This document shows positions 20,017 through 30,851 of a stretch of 64,000 bases of DNA, in pieces. Both the position numbers and the translations under genes were made by a program. The stretch is from NCBI GenBank assembly GCA_002314145.1, contig DCCG01000042.1:124001-188000 (forward strand), read 5' to 3'. This stretch comes from Thalassolituus sp. UBA1087. GTDB taxonomy: Bacteria; Pseudomonadota; Gammaproteobacteria; Pseudomonadales; Oceanobacteraceae. The notes below the pieces were generated by a model, which worked only from the letters and a program-made list of their open reading frames with translations, was not told where the DNA came from and searched no databases. Position 1 is the first letter of the stretch; each line of letters opens with the position of its first letter.

Positions 20017-21435
20017 ATGGCCGGGAAAACCCTGTACGACAAACTCTGGGAACAGCACGTCGTAAAAGAACGTGAAGACGGCACAGCGTTAATTTATATC
20101 GATCGCCAGTTATTGCACGAGGTGACATCACCCCAGGCGTTTGAAGGTCTGCGTCTGGCGGGTCGCCAGCCCTGGCGTCTGGATGCCAACCTGGCGACAC
20201 CGGATCACAATGTGTCGACCGATAAGGCAGAGCGTGAAGCCGGTATTGAGGGGATTAAAGACTCGGTCTCCCGTATTCAGGTAAAAACCCTGGATGAAAA
20301 CTGCGATGCCTTTGGTATCACTGAATTCAAAATGGCTGACAAACGTCAGGGTATTGTGCACGTGGTGGGTCCGGAGCAGGGCGCAACGCTGCCGGGCATG
20401 ACGGTCGTCTGTGGCGATTCCCATACCGCAACACACGGCGCTTTTGCGGCGCTGGCACACGGTATCGGTACCTCAGAGGTTGAGCACGTGCTGGCAACCC
20501 AGTGCCTGATTCAGCGCAAAATGAAAAATCTGCTGATCCGTGTTGAAGGTGAGCTGGGTAAAGGCGTGACCGGTAAAGACGTTGTTCTGCATGTTATCGG
20601 CGTCATCGGTACCGCCGGTGGTAATGGTACGGCGATGGAGTTCGGCGGTTCTGCGATCCGCTCGCTGAGCATGGAAGCCCGTATGACCATGTGTAATATG
20701 GCGATTGAAGCCGGCGCCCGTGTGGGACTGGTGGCGTTTGATGAAAAAACCGCAGCCTATGTGAAAGACCGTCCGTTTGCGCCGAAAGGCGAACACTGGG
20801 AAATGGCACTGGCCGCATGGAAAGACCTGGTATCCGATGACGATGCAGAGTTCGATAAAGTGGTTGAGATCCGTGCGGAAGACATCAAACCTCAGGTGAC
20901 CTGGGGCACATCGCCGGAAATGGTGACCACCATTGACGGTACCGTACCGACCCTGGACGATGCCGAAGACGATGTGGAACGTTCAGCCTTTACCCGTGCG
21001 TACGAATACATGGGGCTCAGCGCTGGTCAGAAAATTACTGATATTAAACTGGATCGCGTGTTTATCGGCTCCTGTACTAACTCCCGGATTGAAGACCTGC
21101 GCGCAGCTGCGGAAGTGGCCAAAGGCCGTCAGGTTGCCGGCAGTGTTAAACAGGCGCTGGTGGTACCAGGGTCTGGTCTGGTAAAAGAGCAGGCCGAAGC
21201 CGAAGGTCTGGATAAAATTTTCCTGGAAGCCGGATTTGAATGGCGTGAACCGGGCTGCTCTATGTGCCTGGCGATGAACGCTGACAAACTGGGCAGTGGT
21301 GAACATTGTGCCTCGACGTCAAACCGTAACTTTGAAGGGCGTCAGGGCTATGGTGGCCGTACTCATCTGGTCAGTCCGGCCATGGCCGCGGCGGCGGCGA
21401 TTGCCGGTCATTTCGTTGATGTGCGTGAGTTTTAA
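20017..21435 (+). CDS. leuC: 3-isopropylmalate dehydratase large subunit
   Basis: Catalytic subunit of isopropylmalate isomerase (2-isopropylmalate to 3-isopropylmalate) in leucine synthesis, 472 residues. It carries a 4Fe-4S cluster on Cys353 (GSCTNS), Cys414 and Cys417 (CSMC), matching the aconitase family pattern. N-terminal [10 protein letters not shown] and [12 protein letters not shown] are typical. GAGAGGA precedes the ATG. LeuD follows after 12 bp and forms the heterodimer with it. leuA is not in the window. Confidence 0.98.
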   Translation: MAGKTLYDKLWEQHVVKEREDGTALIYIDRQLLHEVTSPQAFEGLRLAGRQPWRLDANLATPDHNVSTDKAEREAGIEGIKDSVSRIQVKTLDENCDAFGITEFKMADKRQGIVHVVGPEQGATLPGMTVVCGDSHTATHGAFAALAHGIGTSEVEHVLATQCLIQRKMKNLLIRVEGELGKGVTGKDVVLHVIGVIGTAGGNGTAMEFGGSAIRSLSMEARMTMCNMAIEAGARVGLVAFDEKTAAYVKDRPFAPKGEHWEMALAAWKDLVSDDDAEFDKVVEIRAEDIKPQVTWGTSPEMVTTIDGTVPTLDDAEDDVERSAFTRAYEYMGLSAGQKITDIKLDRVFIGSCTNSRIEDLRAAAEVAKGRQVAGSVKQALVVPGSGLVKEQAEAEGLDKIFLEAGFEWREPGCSMCLAMNADKLGSGEHCASTSNRNFEGRQGYGGRTHLVSPAMAAAAAIAGHFVDVREF

Positions 21436-21447
21436 GGGGAGCAGAAG

Positions 21448-22089
21448 ATGAAAGCATTTACCGTACACACAGGTATCGTCGCTCCGATGGATCGCGCCAA
21501 CGTCGATACCGATATGATTATTCCCAAACAGTTTCTGAAGTCGATCAAACGCTCAGGCTTTGGACCGAATCTGTTTGATGAGCTGCGTTATCTGGATGAA
21601 GGTAAGCCGGATGCGGATAATTCCGGACGTCCGCTGAATCCGGATTTTGTACTGAATAAACCACGCTATCAGGGTGCTTCTGTGCTGCTGGCGCGGGAAA
21701 ACTTTGGTTGTGGTTCGAGTCGGGAACACGCGCCCTGGGCGCTGGAAGATTTCGGTTTCCGTACCATCATTGCGCCAAGTTATGCCGATATTTTCTTTAA
21801 CAACAGTTTCAAAAATGGTCTGTTGCCGATCGTACTCGACGACAAAACCGTGGATGAATTGTTTAAAGAGGTGGAAGCTAACGAAGGCTATCAGCTGACC
21901 GTTGATCTGGAAGCCCAGGTGATCCGCAAACCGGATGGCAGTGAAATCCCGTTTGACGTCGATCCGTTCCGTAAGCATTGCCTGCTCAATGGGCTGGATG
22001 ATATTGGTCTGACGCTGCAGGATGCGGATGATATCCGCGCTTACGAAGAGAAAAGAAAGCAACAGGCGCCCTGGTTGTTTCCGGCGTAA
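21448..22089 (+). CDS. leuD: 3-isopropylmalate dehydratase small subunit
   Basis: Small swivelling subunit of isopropylmalate isomerase, 213 residues. Recognised by [13 protein letters not shown] near the start and the [15 protein letters not shown] motif that contributes substrate-binding residues. It acts with LeuC encoded 12 bp upstream. A small GC hairpin lies between leuD and leuB. Confidence 0.98.
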   Translation: MKAFTVHTGIVAPMDRANVDTDMIIPKQFLKSIKRSGFGPNLFDELRYLDEGKPDADNSGRPLNPDFVLNKPRYQGASVLLARENFGCGSSREHAPWALEDFGFRTIIAPSYADIFFNNSFKNGLLPIVLDDKTVDELFKEVEANEGYQLTVDLEAQVIRKPDGSEIPFDVDPFRKHCLLNGLDDIGLTLQDADDIRAYEEKRKQQAPWLFPA

Positions 22090-22109
22090 TATAAGCTGCT
22101 TTTAAACAG

Positions 22110-22126
22110 GCCGGGTAATGCCCGGC
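22110..22126 (+). terminator. Hairpin between leuD and leuB
   Basis: GCCGGG at 22110-22115 pairs with CCCGGC at 22121-22126, loop TAATG, followed by TTTG. It may act as a weak terminator or processing hairpin that lowers leuB relative to leuCD; the short T-run makes full termination unlikely. Confidence 0.4.
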
Positions 22127-22163
22127 TTTGTTGCATCAATATTCTGACAACAGAGATGGATTA

Positions 22164-23240
22164 ATGAGCAAAAATATTCTGATTCTTCCGGGTGATGGTA
22201 TTGGCCCGGAAATCGTCGCTGAAGCCGTGAAAGTGCTGACAGCCGTCAATGACAAATTCTCGCTGGATCTGGAGCTGGTGGACGGTCTGGTGGGCGGTTC
22301 AGCTTATGACGTTCACGGCACGCCGCTGCCGGAAGAAACCATGACCAAAGCCCGCGCCGCAGATGCCATTCTGCTGGGTGCTGTCGGTGGTCCGAAATGG
22401 GATACGCTGGAAGACCGTGAGCTGCGTCCGGAAAAAGGTCTGCTGGGTCTGCGTTCCGGGCTGGAACTGTTCGGTAATCTGCGTCCGGCGATTCTGTATC
22501 CGCAGCTGGCGGATGCGTCGTCACTGAAGCCAGAAGTGGTTTCCGGTCTGGATATTCTGATTGTGCGTGAGCTGACCGGCGGCATTTACTTCGGCAAGCC
22601 GCGCGGTATCCGCACGCTGGAAAACGGTGAGCGTGAAGGTTACAACACCTACGTTTACAATGAATCTGAAATTCGCCGTATTGCCAAAGTGGCGTTTGAA
22701 TCGGCGCAGAAACGCAACAAAAAACTGTGCTCCGTGGATAAAGCCAACGTACTGGAAGTCACGGTATTGTGGCGTGAAATTATGAACGATATGGCGAAAG
22801 ATTATCCGGATGTTGAGCTGTCTCACATGTACGTCGATAACGCTGCCATGCAGCTGGTGCGTGCACCTAAGCAGTTCGATGTGATGGTGACCGGCAATAT
22901 GTTTGGTGACATTCTGTCCGATGCGGCTGCCATGTTGACCGGCTCTATTGGTATGCTGCCGTCAGCGTCGCTAGATAAAGACAACAAAGGTATGTATGAG
23001 CCGTGCCATGGTTCTGCGCCGGATATCGCCGGACAGGGGATTGCGAACCCGCTGGCCACCATCCTGTCCGCAGCGATGATGCTGAGGTATTCTCTGGATG
23101 CCGGTGATGCGGCCGATGCGATTGAAGCTGCGGTCAGCAAAGTGCTGGACAAAGGTCTGCGCACCGGGGATATCTTTTCAGAAGGCATGACAAAAGTAAC
23201 GACAGAAGCAATGGGTGAGGCAGTCGTCGCTGCCCTGTAA
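22164..23240 (+). CDS. leuB: 3-isopropylmalate dehydrogenase
   Basis: NAD-dependent oxidative decarboxylase giving 2-ketoisocaproate, 358 residues, the usual size. The start is ATG at 22164 ([16 protein letters not shown]) with GAGATGGA upstream; the in-frame TTG at 22128 is rejected. Substrate and metal motifs include [34 protein letters not shown] and [15 protein letters not shown]. It sits in the leuC-leuD-leuB-asd cluster, with asd 11 bp downstream. Confidence 0.98.
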   Translation: MSKNILILPGDGIGPEIVAEAVKVLTAVNDKFSLDLELVDGLVGGSAYDVHGTPLPEETMTKARAADAILLGAVGGPKWDTLEDRELRPEKGLLGLRSGLELFGNLRPAILYPQLADASSLKPEVVSGLDILIVRELTGGIYFGKPRGIRTLENGEREGYNTYVYNESEIRRIAKVAFESAQKRNKKLCSVDKANVLEVTVLWREIMNDMAKDYPDVELSHMYVDNAAMQLVRAPKQFDVMVTGNMFGDILSDAAAMLTGSIGMLPSASLDKDNKGMYEPCHGSAPDIAGQGIANPLATILSAAMMLRYSLDAGDAADAIEAAVSKVLDKGLRTGDIFSEGMTKVTTEAMGEAVVAAL

Positions 23241-23251
23241 GAGGTTTAATT

Positions 23252-24373
23252 ATGGCAATGCAGAAAGTAGGTCTTGTAGGCTGGCGTGGCATGGTAGGTT
23301 CCGTGCTCATGCAGCGCATGCAGGATGAAGGGGATTTTGACCTGATCGAGCCGGTATTTTTTACCACCTCGCAGAAAGGTAAAGCAGCGCCACAGTTTGC
23401 CGGTAAAGACTGTGGTTTGCTGGAAGATGCATTTGATATTGATACGCTCAAAGCGCAGGACGTTATCATTACCTGTCAGGGCGGTGATTACACCAAAGAG
23501 GTGTATCCGAAGCTGCGCGAAGCGGGCTGGAACGGTTACTGGATTGACGCCGCGTCGTCTCTGCGCATGGCGGATGATTCCATTATCGTGCTGGACCCGG
23601 TCAATAAAAATGTCATCAAAGACGGAATCGCCGGTGGGGTGAAAACCTACGTCGGTGGTAACTGTACCGTCAGTCTGCTGCTGATGGCGCTGGGTGGTCT
23701 GTTCGAAAAAGGTCTGGTGGAGTGGGTTGCTCCGCAGACGTATCAGGCGGCTTCCGGTTCCGGTGCCCGTCATATGCGTGAGCTGATCAGCCAGATGGGC
23801 GCTGTGCACGGCAGTGTGAAAGATAAGCTGGATGATCCGGCCTCTGCCATTCTGGATATCGACCGTCAGGTAGCGGATTTCATCCGCAGTGACGCCATGC
23901 CGACGGAACAGTTCGGTGTGCCGCTGGCCGGCAGTCTGATTCCTTATATCGACTCACAGCTGGATTCCGGCCAGAGTCGTGAAGAATGGAAGGCTCAGGT
24001 TGAAGCCAACAAAATCATGGGCCGCAGCGATAATCAGATCCCGATTGACGGTATCTGTGTGCGGGTCGGTGCCATGCGCTGTCACAGTCAGGCGATTACG
24101 CTGAAGCTGAACAAAGATCTGCCGGTAAGCGAGATTGAAGCTATCCTGGCACAGCACAATGACTGGGTTAAAGTGATTCCGAATGACCGTGATGCGTCGA
24201 TGAATGAACTTACCCCGGCCAAAGTAACCGGCACCCTGAATGTGCCGGTTGGCCGTATCCGTAAGCTGACCATGGGGCCGGAATATATATCGGCGTTTAC
24301 CGTGGGTGATCAGCTGTTGTGGGGGGCTGCTGAGCCTCTGCGGCGGATGTTGAGAATCCTGCTGGATCAGTAA
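23252..24373 (+). CDS. asd: Aspartate-semialdehyde dehydrogenase
   Basis: NADPH-dependent enzyme converting aspartyl phosphate to the semialdehyde for lysine, threonine and methionine (and diaminopimelate), 373 residues. N-terminal [15 protein letters not shown] is the NADP-binding loop; Cys138 in GGNCTVS is the acyl-forming nucleophile, and [12 protein letters not shown] holds the general base histidine. This is the gammaproteobacterial type. It is the last gene of the cluster, with a strong terminator just after it. The second Asd-like gene (usg type) usual at this site in Pseudomonas is absent. Confidence 0.97.
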   Translation: MAMQKVGLVGWRGMVGSVLMQRMQDEGDFDLIEPVFFTTSQKGKAAPQFAGKDCGLLEDAFDIDTLKAQDVIITCQGGDYTKEVYPKLREAGWNGYWIDAASSLRMADDSIIVLDPVNKNVIKDGIAGGVKTYVGGNCTVSLLLMALGGLFEKGLVEWVAPQTYQAASGSGARHMRELISQMGAVHGSVKDKLDDPASAILDIDRQVADFIRSDAMPTEQFGVPLAGSLIPYIDSQLDSGQSREEWKAQVEANKIMGRSDNQIPIDGICVRVGAMRCHSQAITLKLNKDLPVSEIEAILAQHNDWVKVIPNDRDASMNELTPAKVTGTLNVPVGRIRKLTMGPEYISAFTVGDQLLWGAAEPLRRMLRILLDQ

Positions 24374-24383
24374 TATCGCGTAC

Positions 24384-24413
24384 GAAAAAACGGGGCCCTG
24401 GCCCCGTTTTTTT
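24384..24413 (+). terminator. Bidirectional-type terminator after asd
   Basis: A run of A's, then a GGGGCC/GGCCCC stem at 24392-24406, then seven T's (24407-24413). Strong rho-independent form separating the leu-asd operon from fimV. Confidence 0.95.
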
Positions 24414-24655
24414 AGATGATTTCTCCAAAATGTGATCTAACTCCTTATTTCCCTTCATATTTGTTGGTGCTGAATAGGGCAAAAGATTGCGTTAACTGGC
24501 GTTATACTTGATACTTACGCCTGCTTATGAATGGAATCTATAAGTAAGCTGGGTTAGGAATATCTCGACGACATCTTATATCGGTAGTAATCCGGTGATT
24601 TGCCGGTCACAGACGAAGAGGCGAGCGATCGCCGTAAGATAACAAGGAAGCACCA

Positions 24656-27600
24656 ATGAAGCGCCTACTTGCAAACACCCTGATGCTGATCGGTGGTCTA
24701 ACAGTCTCGTCACAATTGTTGGCGCTGGGGCTGGGAGAACTCGATCTCAAGTCGGCCCTGAATCAGCCATTGCAGGCTGAGATAGAACTGATTGATACGG
24801 AAGGTCTGACCGAGTATGAGATCAAACCGACACTGGCAACGGCTGCGGATTTCGAGCGCGCCGGTGTTGATCGTGTCTACTTCCTGACCAAAATCAAATT
24901 TGAGGTTGCTGACGGCAAGATTCTGCTCAGCACCCGTGAGCCGGTCAATGAACCCTTCCTGAATTTCCTGGTGGAACTGAACTGGCCATCCGGCCGCGCT
25001 CTGCGTGAATACACCCTGCTGCTGGACCCGCCAACCTTCCAGGAAGCCGCGATTCAGCCACTGGTGAACACGCCGGCGGCACAGGCGCAAACATCGCAAC
25101 CGGCACAGCCACAGCAACCGGTACAGCAGCCACAGTCACAACCCGCAGTATCATCGGCTGCCAATCGCTGGGAAAACGAACCGGCAGCGCCGGGAACCTA
25201 CAAGGTTCAGCGTGACGACACTTTATGGCAGATTGCGCTGCAGACCCGTCCGGACCGCTCCGTGACACCACAGCAAATGATGGTGGCCCTGCAGGAGAAA
25301 AACCCGCAGGCCTTTATCGGTGGCAATATTAACCGCCTGAAAACCCATGAAGTGCTGCGTATTCCGGATGCGGAAGAAGTACGCAATATTTCGTTCAGAA
25401 ACGCGGTGGCGGAAGTCGACCGTCAGAACAAAGAACTTACCTCTGGCGCACAGCTGGATGCCACCGGCCGTGCCGGTACATCCGCGGTCAGCAGCGGCGA
25501 GCAGGATGGTGGTGAAGTCCGTCTTCTGAGTGCCTCTTCGGATGATTCCGATGCTGCCGGTGCCAGCGGTGACGCCGGTACGGCTGTCGGTGAAGGTCGT
25601 CAGCAGTCGCTGGAAAACGACCTCGCGATCGCTCTGGAAAACGTTGACAAAAGTCGTCGTGAAAACCAGGAGCTGCGCGAGCGTCTGGAAGCACTGGAAG
25701 AACAGATCTCCACACTGCAGCGTCTGATCTCACTTAAAGATGACCAGCTGGCTACTATGCAGGTTGATGGTCAGGCGGGGCAGGTTGATGGTCAGGCCGC
25801 AGACGAATCAGGCACTGCAGCTGAAGACGCGGTCGCACCGGGTCAGGATGAAAGCGCAGACGATGCCGGTATGGAAGGCGCTGATACGGATGCAGAATCC
25901 GCCACGGCAAGCGATGACGCTGTCGATTTTAATTACGCCGGTGATGAAGAAGATAGTGCACAGGCACAAGGCGACACCGATGCTGCAGCCCAGGCAGAAG
26001 CAGAGGCTGCTGCAGCCAAAGCTAAGGCTGAAGAAGAAGCGGCAGCACGTCGTGAACGTATCGCAAAACTGATGGCAGAACAGGAAGCTCAGCGGACACA
26101 ACCCAGTTTCCTTGAGACTCTGCTGGCTAACCCGCTGGTGCCTGCCGGTGGTGGTCTGGTTCTGCTGCTTATTGCCCTGTTAATTTACCGGGCGATTAAA
26201 GGTCGTAAAAAACCGGCAGAAGATGACGCGTCTGAGCTTCCAGAAGATGACATGCTGAGTTTCTCCGACGGGGAAATTGATGCTGACAGTCTGGATGATT
26301 TCCACTTCGAAGAAGACCCGATGGGTGGTGAGTCTGCGGACCTGGCAGATGACGATCTGGATACCACGGTGGTATTGCCGCAGGATGACAGCAACGAAGA
26401 GTTTGAGACCGTTGCTCAGACTGAAGATGTCATCAGTGAATCCGATATCTACATCGCTTATGGCAAATTTGAGCAGGCGATCGAGCTGCTTCAGGGCGCC
26501 ATTGAGAATGAGCCAAGCCGCACGGACGTGCGCCTGAAACTCCTCGAAGTCTATGTGGAAATGGACGAGGCGGCGGGCTTTGCTGACGCTGAATCCGAGT
26601 TGCGTAAACTGGGTGATCGTGAGGCTTCAGCTCAGGCAGAGCAGATGCGCAGCCGTCTGTCGGCGCCGATTGCACTCGGTGCAGCCGCCTCTCAGGCTGA
26701 CGATGCATTGTCTCTGGATGGTGATATTCCTTCTCTGGACGAGTCTGCCGGCGATGATTTTTCTGACGGTCTGGATTTCGGCGATGCGCTGGACCTGTCC
26801 GGTGATCTGGGTGAACCGGTTCTGGCAGACGATAATGCCAGTGATGAATTTGATCTGGACACGGATCTGGATGATACCGGTGCCGGCCTGGAAGAAGTGC
26901 CGACCCTGGATCTGGACGACGGACTGGAATTTGATCTCAGCGATGATCAGAGCGCTGAGGACGATCAGGCTGAAGTACCGGAAATTACCGATGTCGCGGA
27001 TGATGACAGCGGACTTGAATTCGATCTGAGTGAACTGGCCGCTGACGATACGCCGGCCGAAGAAACAGCAGGCGAGCTGTCGTTTGATGAACCTGAATCA
27101 TCAGAAGATAACAGCCTTGAGTTTGATCTCAGTGGTCTGGATAGTGGCGACTCAGAGGATGATGAACCGGTAGCCGAAGCAGCAGATGACTCAGTATCGT
27201 CGCTGGATTTCGATCTCGCGACGAACGAAGCGGCTGATGACAAAGACGATCTGTCCGATCTGGAAAGTCTGCTCGACAGTGATTCTGAAGGCAGTGATGA
27301 GCTGCCGGATCTGGCGTTTGATTCATCTGCAGACGCTGACAGTGAAGACGATCTTGCTTCACTGGAAAGTGAGCTGGATTCTCTGGCATCTGAGCCTGCT
27401 GACCAGCAGGACAGCGATGAAGGTATGGACTTCTCTGCGGATCTGGCGGACCTGGATTCAGAATTATCCGGCCTGGAAGATGCTGATGCGGAAACCAGTG
27501 AGGTGCCTCAGCTGGACGATGTTGCCGGCGATGATGCAGGCACAGACAGTGCTTCTGAGTCGAGCTCCGGAGAGATTGATCTGGATGAACTGGCGGCTGC

Positions 27601-27781
27601 AGACGATGAGTTTGATTTCCTTGCCGGTACCGATGAATGTGCGACCAAGCTGGATCTGGCCCGTGCTTACATCGATATGGAAGACTTCGATGGCGCCAAA
27701 GAGCTGCTGCAGGAAGTGGTTCAGGAAGGTTCTGATCAGCAGAAATCAGACGCCCGCAGCATGATGGACAGCCTGTCCTGA
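24656..27781 (+). CDS. fimV: FimV/TspA-type inner-membrane hub protein
   Basis: Large acidic inner-membrane protein, 1041 residues, that in Pseudomonas binds peptidoglycan and organises type IV pili, type II secretion and polar signalling. It has a signal peptide (1-22), an N-terminal FimV domain (LGLGELDLKSALNQPLQAEI), a Pro/Gln linker at about 138-168 and a LysM peptidoglycan-binding domain at about 180-237 (YKVQRDDTLWQIAL). A coiled coil lies near 315-365, an Ala/Glu-rich helix near 440-475, a transmembrane helix at about 495-515, and a very acidic cytoplasmic domain with repeated LEFDLS motifs. The conserved C-terminal FimV helix pair (KLDLARAYIDMEDFDGAKE) ends it. truA starts 3 bp later. 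Confidence 0.95.
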   Translation: MKRLLANTLMLIGGLTVSSQLLALGLGELDLKSALNQPLQAEIELIDTEGLTEYEIKPTLATAADFERAGVDRVYFLTKIKFEVADGKILLSTREPVNEPFLNFLVELNWPSGRALREYTLLLDPPTFQEAAIQPLVNTPAAQAQTSQPAQPQQPVQQPQSQPAVSSAANRWENEPAAPGTYKVQRDDTLWQIALQTRPDRSVTPQQMMVALQEKNPQAFIGGNINRLKTHEVLRIPDAEEVRNISFRNAVAEVDRQNKELTSGAQLDATGRAGTSAVSSGEQDGGEVRLLSASSDDSDAAGASGDAGTAVGEGRQQSLENDLAIALENVDKSRRENQELRERLEALEEQISTLQRLISLKDDQLATMQVDGQAGQVDGQAADESGTAAEDAVAPGQDESADDAGMEGADTDAESATASDDAVDFNYAGDEEDSAQAQGDTDAAAQAEAEAAAAKAKAEEEAAARRERIAKLMAEQEAQRTQPSFLETLLANPLVPAGGGLVLLLIALLIYRAIKGRKKPAEDDASELPEDDMLSFSDGEIDADSLDDFHFEEDPMGGESADLADDDLDTTVVLPQDDSNEEFETVAQTEDVISESDIYIAYGKFEQAIELLQGAIENEPSRTDVRLKLLEVYVEMDEAAGFADAESELRKLGDREASAQAEQMRSRLSAPIALGAAASQADDALSLDGDIPSLDESAGDDFSDGLDFGDALDLSGDLGEPVLADDNASDEFDLDTDLDDTGAGLEEVPTLDLDDGLEFDLSDDQSAEDDQAEVPEITDVADDDSGLEFDLSELAADDTPAEETAGELSFDEPESSEDNSLEFDLSGLDSGDSEDDEPVAEAADDSVSSLDFDLATNEAADDKDDLSDLESLLDSDSEGSDELPDLAFDSSADADSEDDLASLESELDSLASEPADQQDSDEGMDFSADLADLDSELSGLEDADAETSEVPQLDDVAGDDAGTDSASESSSGEIDLDELAAADDEFDFLAGTDECATKLDLARAYIDMEDFDGAKELLQEVVQEGSDQQKSDARSMMDSLS
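25760..25797 (+). repeat. 17-bp direct repeat inside fimV
   Basis: CAGGTTGATGGTCAGGC occurs at 25760-25776 and again at 25781-25797 (21-base period, so in frame). It encodes two copies of QVDGQA in the linker after the coiled coil, a likely replication-slippage duplication. Confidence 0.85.
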
Positions 27782-27784
27782 TTC

Positions 27785-28621
27785 ATGTCTGACGATACAC
27801 CTCAGGTTCAGCGTTATGCTGCGGTCGTGGAATACAACGGTGCTTGTTTCCACGGCTGGCAAAAGCAGAAACACCATAACGAACCTACCATACAGGCCGC
27901 TCTTGAAGCGGCCTTGTCAAAGGTGGCCAACCATACGGTGGAGGTCGCCTGTGCCGGCCGGACAGATGCCGGTGTCCATGCAACCCGCCAGGTTATTTCT
28001 TTTGATACTCATGCCGTGCGCAGTGATTACGGCTGGCTGATGGGCGTGAATACCAATCTGCCGGACGGCGTCGCTCTGCAATGGGTAGGGCAAACGGATA
28101 GCGGATTTCACGCCCGTTATAAAGCCCGTGCCCGCCGCTACCGCTATCTGATCAATAATTCCCCGGCCAAACAGGCGTTGCAGCATGATCAGTTAACCTG
28201 GTGGCGATATCCGCTGGATGCAGAGAAAATGCATCAAGCGGCTCAGGCGCTGGTCGGCGAGCATGATTTTTCTGCCTTCCGTGCCAAAGACTGTCAGGCG
28301 AAGACCCCGGTCAAAACCATGCACCATATTCAGGTCAGGCGCTGGGGTAATATCATTATGCTGGAGCTGGAAGCCAGTGCATTTCTTTACCATATGGTAC
28401 GCAATATCGTCGGCGTTCTGCTGCCGATTGGTGAGGGCAGCCAGCCGGTCAGCTGGATGGCCGATGTGCTGGCAACCCGTGATCGTAAACAGGCCGGCAT
28501 TACGGCGCCGGGGCAGGGGCTGTATTTTGTTGGTGTAGATTATCCGCAGGAATACAGCCTGATTCCCTGTCAGCCGTACGGACCTGTTCTGCTGGAGCCT
28601 GTGTTACAACAGTCTCTGTAA
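27785..28621 (+). CDS. truA: tRNA pseudouridine(38-40) synthase
   Basis: Makes pseudouridine at positions 38-40 of the tRNA anticodon stem-loop, 278 residues. The catalytic Asp61 lies in GRTDAGVHA; YNGACFHGWQ near the N-terminus and FLYHMVRNIVG near the C-terminus are family hallmarks. It begins 3 bp after fimV, as in Pseudomonas, so the two are probably cotranscribed. Confidence 0.97.
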   Translation: MSDDTPQVQRYAAVVEYNGACFHGWQKQKHHNEPTIQAALEAALSKVANHTVEVACAGRTDAGVHATRQVISFDTHAVRSDYGWLMGVNTNLPDGVALQWVGQTDSGFHARYKARARRYRYLINNSPAKQALQHDQLTWWRYPLDAEKMHQAAQALVGEHDFSAFRAKDCQAKTPVKTMHHIQVRRWGNIIMLELEASAFLYHMVRNIVGVLLPIGEGSQPVSWMADVLATRDRKQAGITAPGQGLYFVGVDYPQEYSLIPCQPYGPVLLEPVLQQSL

Positions 28622-28756
28622 CCTTCTTTGCCTGTGCGTTAGTGCGTTAACAGAGCCGGGCTGCGGCGTGAGATGTCAGGAATTAGCTGAAGGCGGAGCA
28701 CAGCCTTGCTAAACTCGCGCCTCCCTTTGCTACAAGTCAGCTAACCGGACGTTACT

Positions 28757-29434
28757 ATGTCGCTTATCTCTGAGCCCGTCACATCTGTGTCACTGAAACC
28801 GTGCCGAACGCGGATCAAAATCTGTGGTCTTACCCGTCCTGAAGATGCTGTAGCAGCAGTAAACGCTGGCGCTGATGCTGTTGGTCTGGTGTTTTATGCG
28901 CCAAGCCCACGGGCGGTGGATATTGATACGGCACGGGCTGTTGTTACCGCCGTACCGCCGTTTGTCAGCGTGACAGCATTGTTCGTTAACCCGGAACCTG
29001 ATGAGGTGCAAAAGGTTCTGGATAGCGTTAGAATTGATTTACTCCAATTCCATGGTGATGAAGACGATGACTTCTGTAGTCAGTTCCAACATCCCTACAT
29101 CAAAGCCATCCGTGTCCGGCAAGCGTCGGATGTGGTGGCGTCGTGCATGCGCTTCCCAGGCGCACTGGCAATTCTCCTAGACAGCTATAAACCGGGTGTC
29201 CCCGGTGGCACTGGTGAGACCTTTGACTGGTCACTGGTGCCGGAAGAATTACCAAAACCTATTATCCTTGCCGGCGGCCTGTCCGCAGACAACCTCGAAA
29301 CCGGAATACAGACAGTACGCCCTTACGCGGTGGACGTCAGTGGTGGTGTTGAGGCGTCTAAAGGCATCAAGGACCACGGCAAAATCACAGAATTTGTAAA
29401 TGAGGTGTATCGTGTCGACCAACAATCCTTTTGA
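28757..29434 (+). CDS. trpF: Phosphoribosylanthranilate isomerase
   Basis: Tryptophan pathway isomerase with a TIM-barrel fold, 225 residues. [13 protein letters not shown] contains the catalytic cysteine, and [19 protein letters not shown] contains the acid aspartate and phosphate-binding loop; [11 protein letters not shown] and DVSGGVE complete the barrel. The 135-bp gap to truA shows no clear terminator or leader peptide. The 3' end overlaps trpB by 23 bp. Confidence 0.97.
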   Translation: MSLISEPVTSVSLKPCRTRIKICGLTRPEDAVAAVNAGADAVGLVFYAPSPRAVDIDTARAVVTAVPPFVSVTALFVNPEPDEVQKVLDSVRIDLLQFHGDEDDDFCSQFQHPYIKAIRVRQASDVVASCMRFPGALAILLDSYKPGVPGGTGETFDWSLVPEELPKPIILAGGLSADNLETGIQTVRPYAVDVSGGVEASKGIKDHGKITEFVNEVYRVDQQSF

Positions 29435-30626
29435 TATCGACCTGCCGGATGCACGCGGCCACTTTGGTATCCATGGCGGTCGTTTTGTATCCGAAACTCT
29501 GACGGCGGCGCTCGAAGAGCTGACAGAAACTTATGAAAAACTGCGTAACGATGCGGATTTTCAGGCAGCCTTTGATAAAGACCTTGCCCACTATGTCGGG
29601 CGCCCGTCGCCATTGTATCTGGCGGAACGCCTGACAGAAGCCTGCGGTGGTGCGCAGATCTGGCTGAAGCGTGAAGACCTGAACCACACAGGCGCGCACA
29701 AAGTGAACAACACCATTGGTCAGGCACTGCTGGCCAAGTTTATGGGTAAAAAGAAAGTCATTGCGGAAACCGGTGCCGGCCAGCACGGGGTGGCATCGGC
29801 CACGGTGGCAGCGCGTTTTGGTCTCGAGTGTAAAGTCTTTATGGGGTCAACTGATGTTGAGCGCCAGAAGCTGAATGTTTACCGCATGAAACTGCTGGGC
29901 GCGGAAGTTGAGTCCGTTGAATCCGGCACCAAAACCCTGAAAGACGCCATGAATGAAGCCATGCGTCACTGGGTAACCAATGTGGATGATACTTTTTACA
30001 TCATCGGCACCGCAGCAGGGCCACATCCTTATCCGATGCTGGTGCGTGATTTCCAGAGCGTCATCGGCCGTGAAGTGCAGCGCCAGAGTGAAGAGCAGAT
30101 CGGTCGCCAGCCGGATGCACTGGTCGCCTGTGTTGGCGGTGGTTCCAACGCCATTGGGCTGTTTCATCCGTATATCAAATATCCTGACGTGGCTATGTAC
30201 GGTGTTGAAGCCGGTGGCCTGGGACTGGATGGTGATCAGCACGCGGCACCATTAAGTAAAGGCATTCCCGGTGTTCTGCACGGCAACCGTACTTATCTGA
30301 TGGAAGATGAAAACGGTCAGATCATGGGCACCCATTCTATCTCTGCCGGTCTCGATTATCCGGGGGTTGGTCCTGAACACAGCTGGTTGAAAGATGTTGA
30401 GCGTGCGACCTATGTTGCAGCCACCGATGACGAAGCACTGGATGCTTTCCATAAGCTGACGCAGCTGGAAGGTATAATGCCGGCGCTGGAGTCTTCCCAT
30501 GCGGTGGCTTATGCCATGAAACTGGCAGCGACCATGGATAAAGATCAGGCGATTGTGGTGAATCTGTCCGGTCGTGGCGACAAGGATATCCATACAATCG
30601 CCGCCCTTGATGGCGTAACCGCTTAA
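29412..30626 (+). CDS. trpB: Tryptophan synthase beta chain
   Basis: PLP enzyme joining indole and serine to make tryptophan, 404 residues. The start is taken as GTG at 29412, with GAGGT five bases upstream; an ATG at 29400 is in frame but lacks a ribosome site. The PLP lysine is Lys97 in [29 protein letters not shown] and [12 protein letters not shown] (phosphate loop) are present. It overlaps trpF by 23 bp, indicating translational coupling. Unusually, 225 bp with repeats separates it from trpA. Confidence 0.97.
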   Translation: MSTNNPFDIDLPDARGHFGIHGGRFVSETLTAALEELTETYEKLRNDADFQAAFDKDLAHYVGRPSPLYLAERLTEACGGAQIWLKREDLNHTGAHKVNNTIGQALLAKFMGKKKVIAETGAGQHGVASATVAARFGLECKVFMGSTDVERQKLNVYRMKLLGAEVESVESGTKTLKDAMNEAMRHWVTNVDDTFYIIGTAAGPHPYPMLVRDFQSVIGREVQRQSEEQIGRQPDALVACVGGGSNAIGLFHPYIKYPDVAMYGVEAGGLGLDGDQHAAPLSKGIPGVLHGNRTYLMEDENGQIMGTHSISAGLDYPGVGPEHSWLKDVERATYVAATDDEALDAFHKLTQLEGIMPALESSHAVAYAMKLAATMDKDQAIVVNLSGRGDKDIHTIAALDGVTA

Positions 30627-30630
30627 TTTT

Positions 30631-30670
30631 GTTCGGGGCTGCTGCGCTCGGCTGTTCGGAGCTGCTGCGC
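30631..30670 (+). repeat. Tandem direct repeat after trpB
   Basis: GTTCGGGGCTGCTGCGC at 30631-30647 and GTTCGGAGCTGCTGCGC at 30654-30670 differ at one of 17 positions and have a 23-base period. They begin 5 bp after the trpB stop and immediately precede the palindromic element. Confidence 0.8.
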
Positions 30671-30680
30671 ATGGAAATAC

Positions 30681-30773
30681 GGCGTTAAAAATCACTTCGG
30701 GATGCTCATTTATGACCTGTAAACTGCGCTCCCTCAGTGATTTTTGCCTTGTTTTTCAGGCGCTCGCAACGCC
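30681..30773 (+). repeat. Nested palindromic element in the trpB-trpA gap
   Basis: An outer GGCGTT (30681-30686)/AACGCC (30768-30773) pair encloses a 10-bp perfect stem, AAAAATCACT (30687-30696) with AGTGATTTTT (30736-30745). Further partial pairing (GGGA/TCCC) lies inside a roughly 40-base arm. The whole resembles the dispersed, structured intergenic repeats of marine gammaproteobacteria. No other copy was found by eye in this window. Confidence 0.6.
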
Positions 30774-30851
30774 CCGGTACGTAATTGGTATGCAAAAATT
30801 ATTTACTTGCCGATCTTAAACGGCGGGTTAAACAGACTTCAGGAACAGATT

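Noticed and set aside
21553..22062. Minus-strand frame of 169 codons over leuD.
   Set aside because: Antisense shadow of a conserved gene without a ribosome site.
28622..28756. Possible trp leader/attenuator upstream of trpF.
   Set aside because: No short leader ORF with Trp codons and no terminator/antiterminator pair seen.
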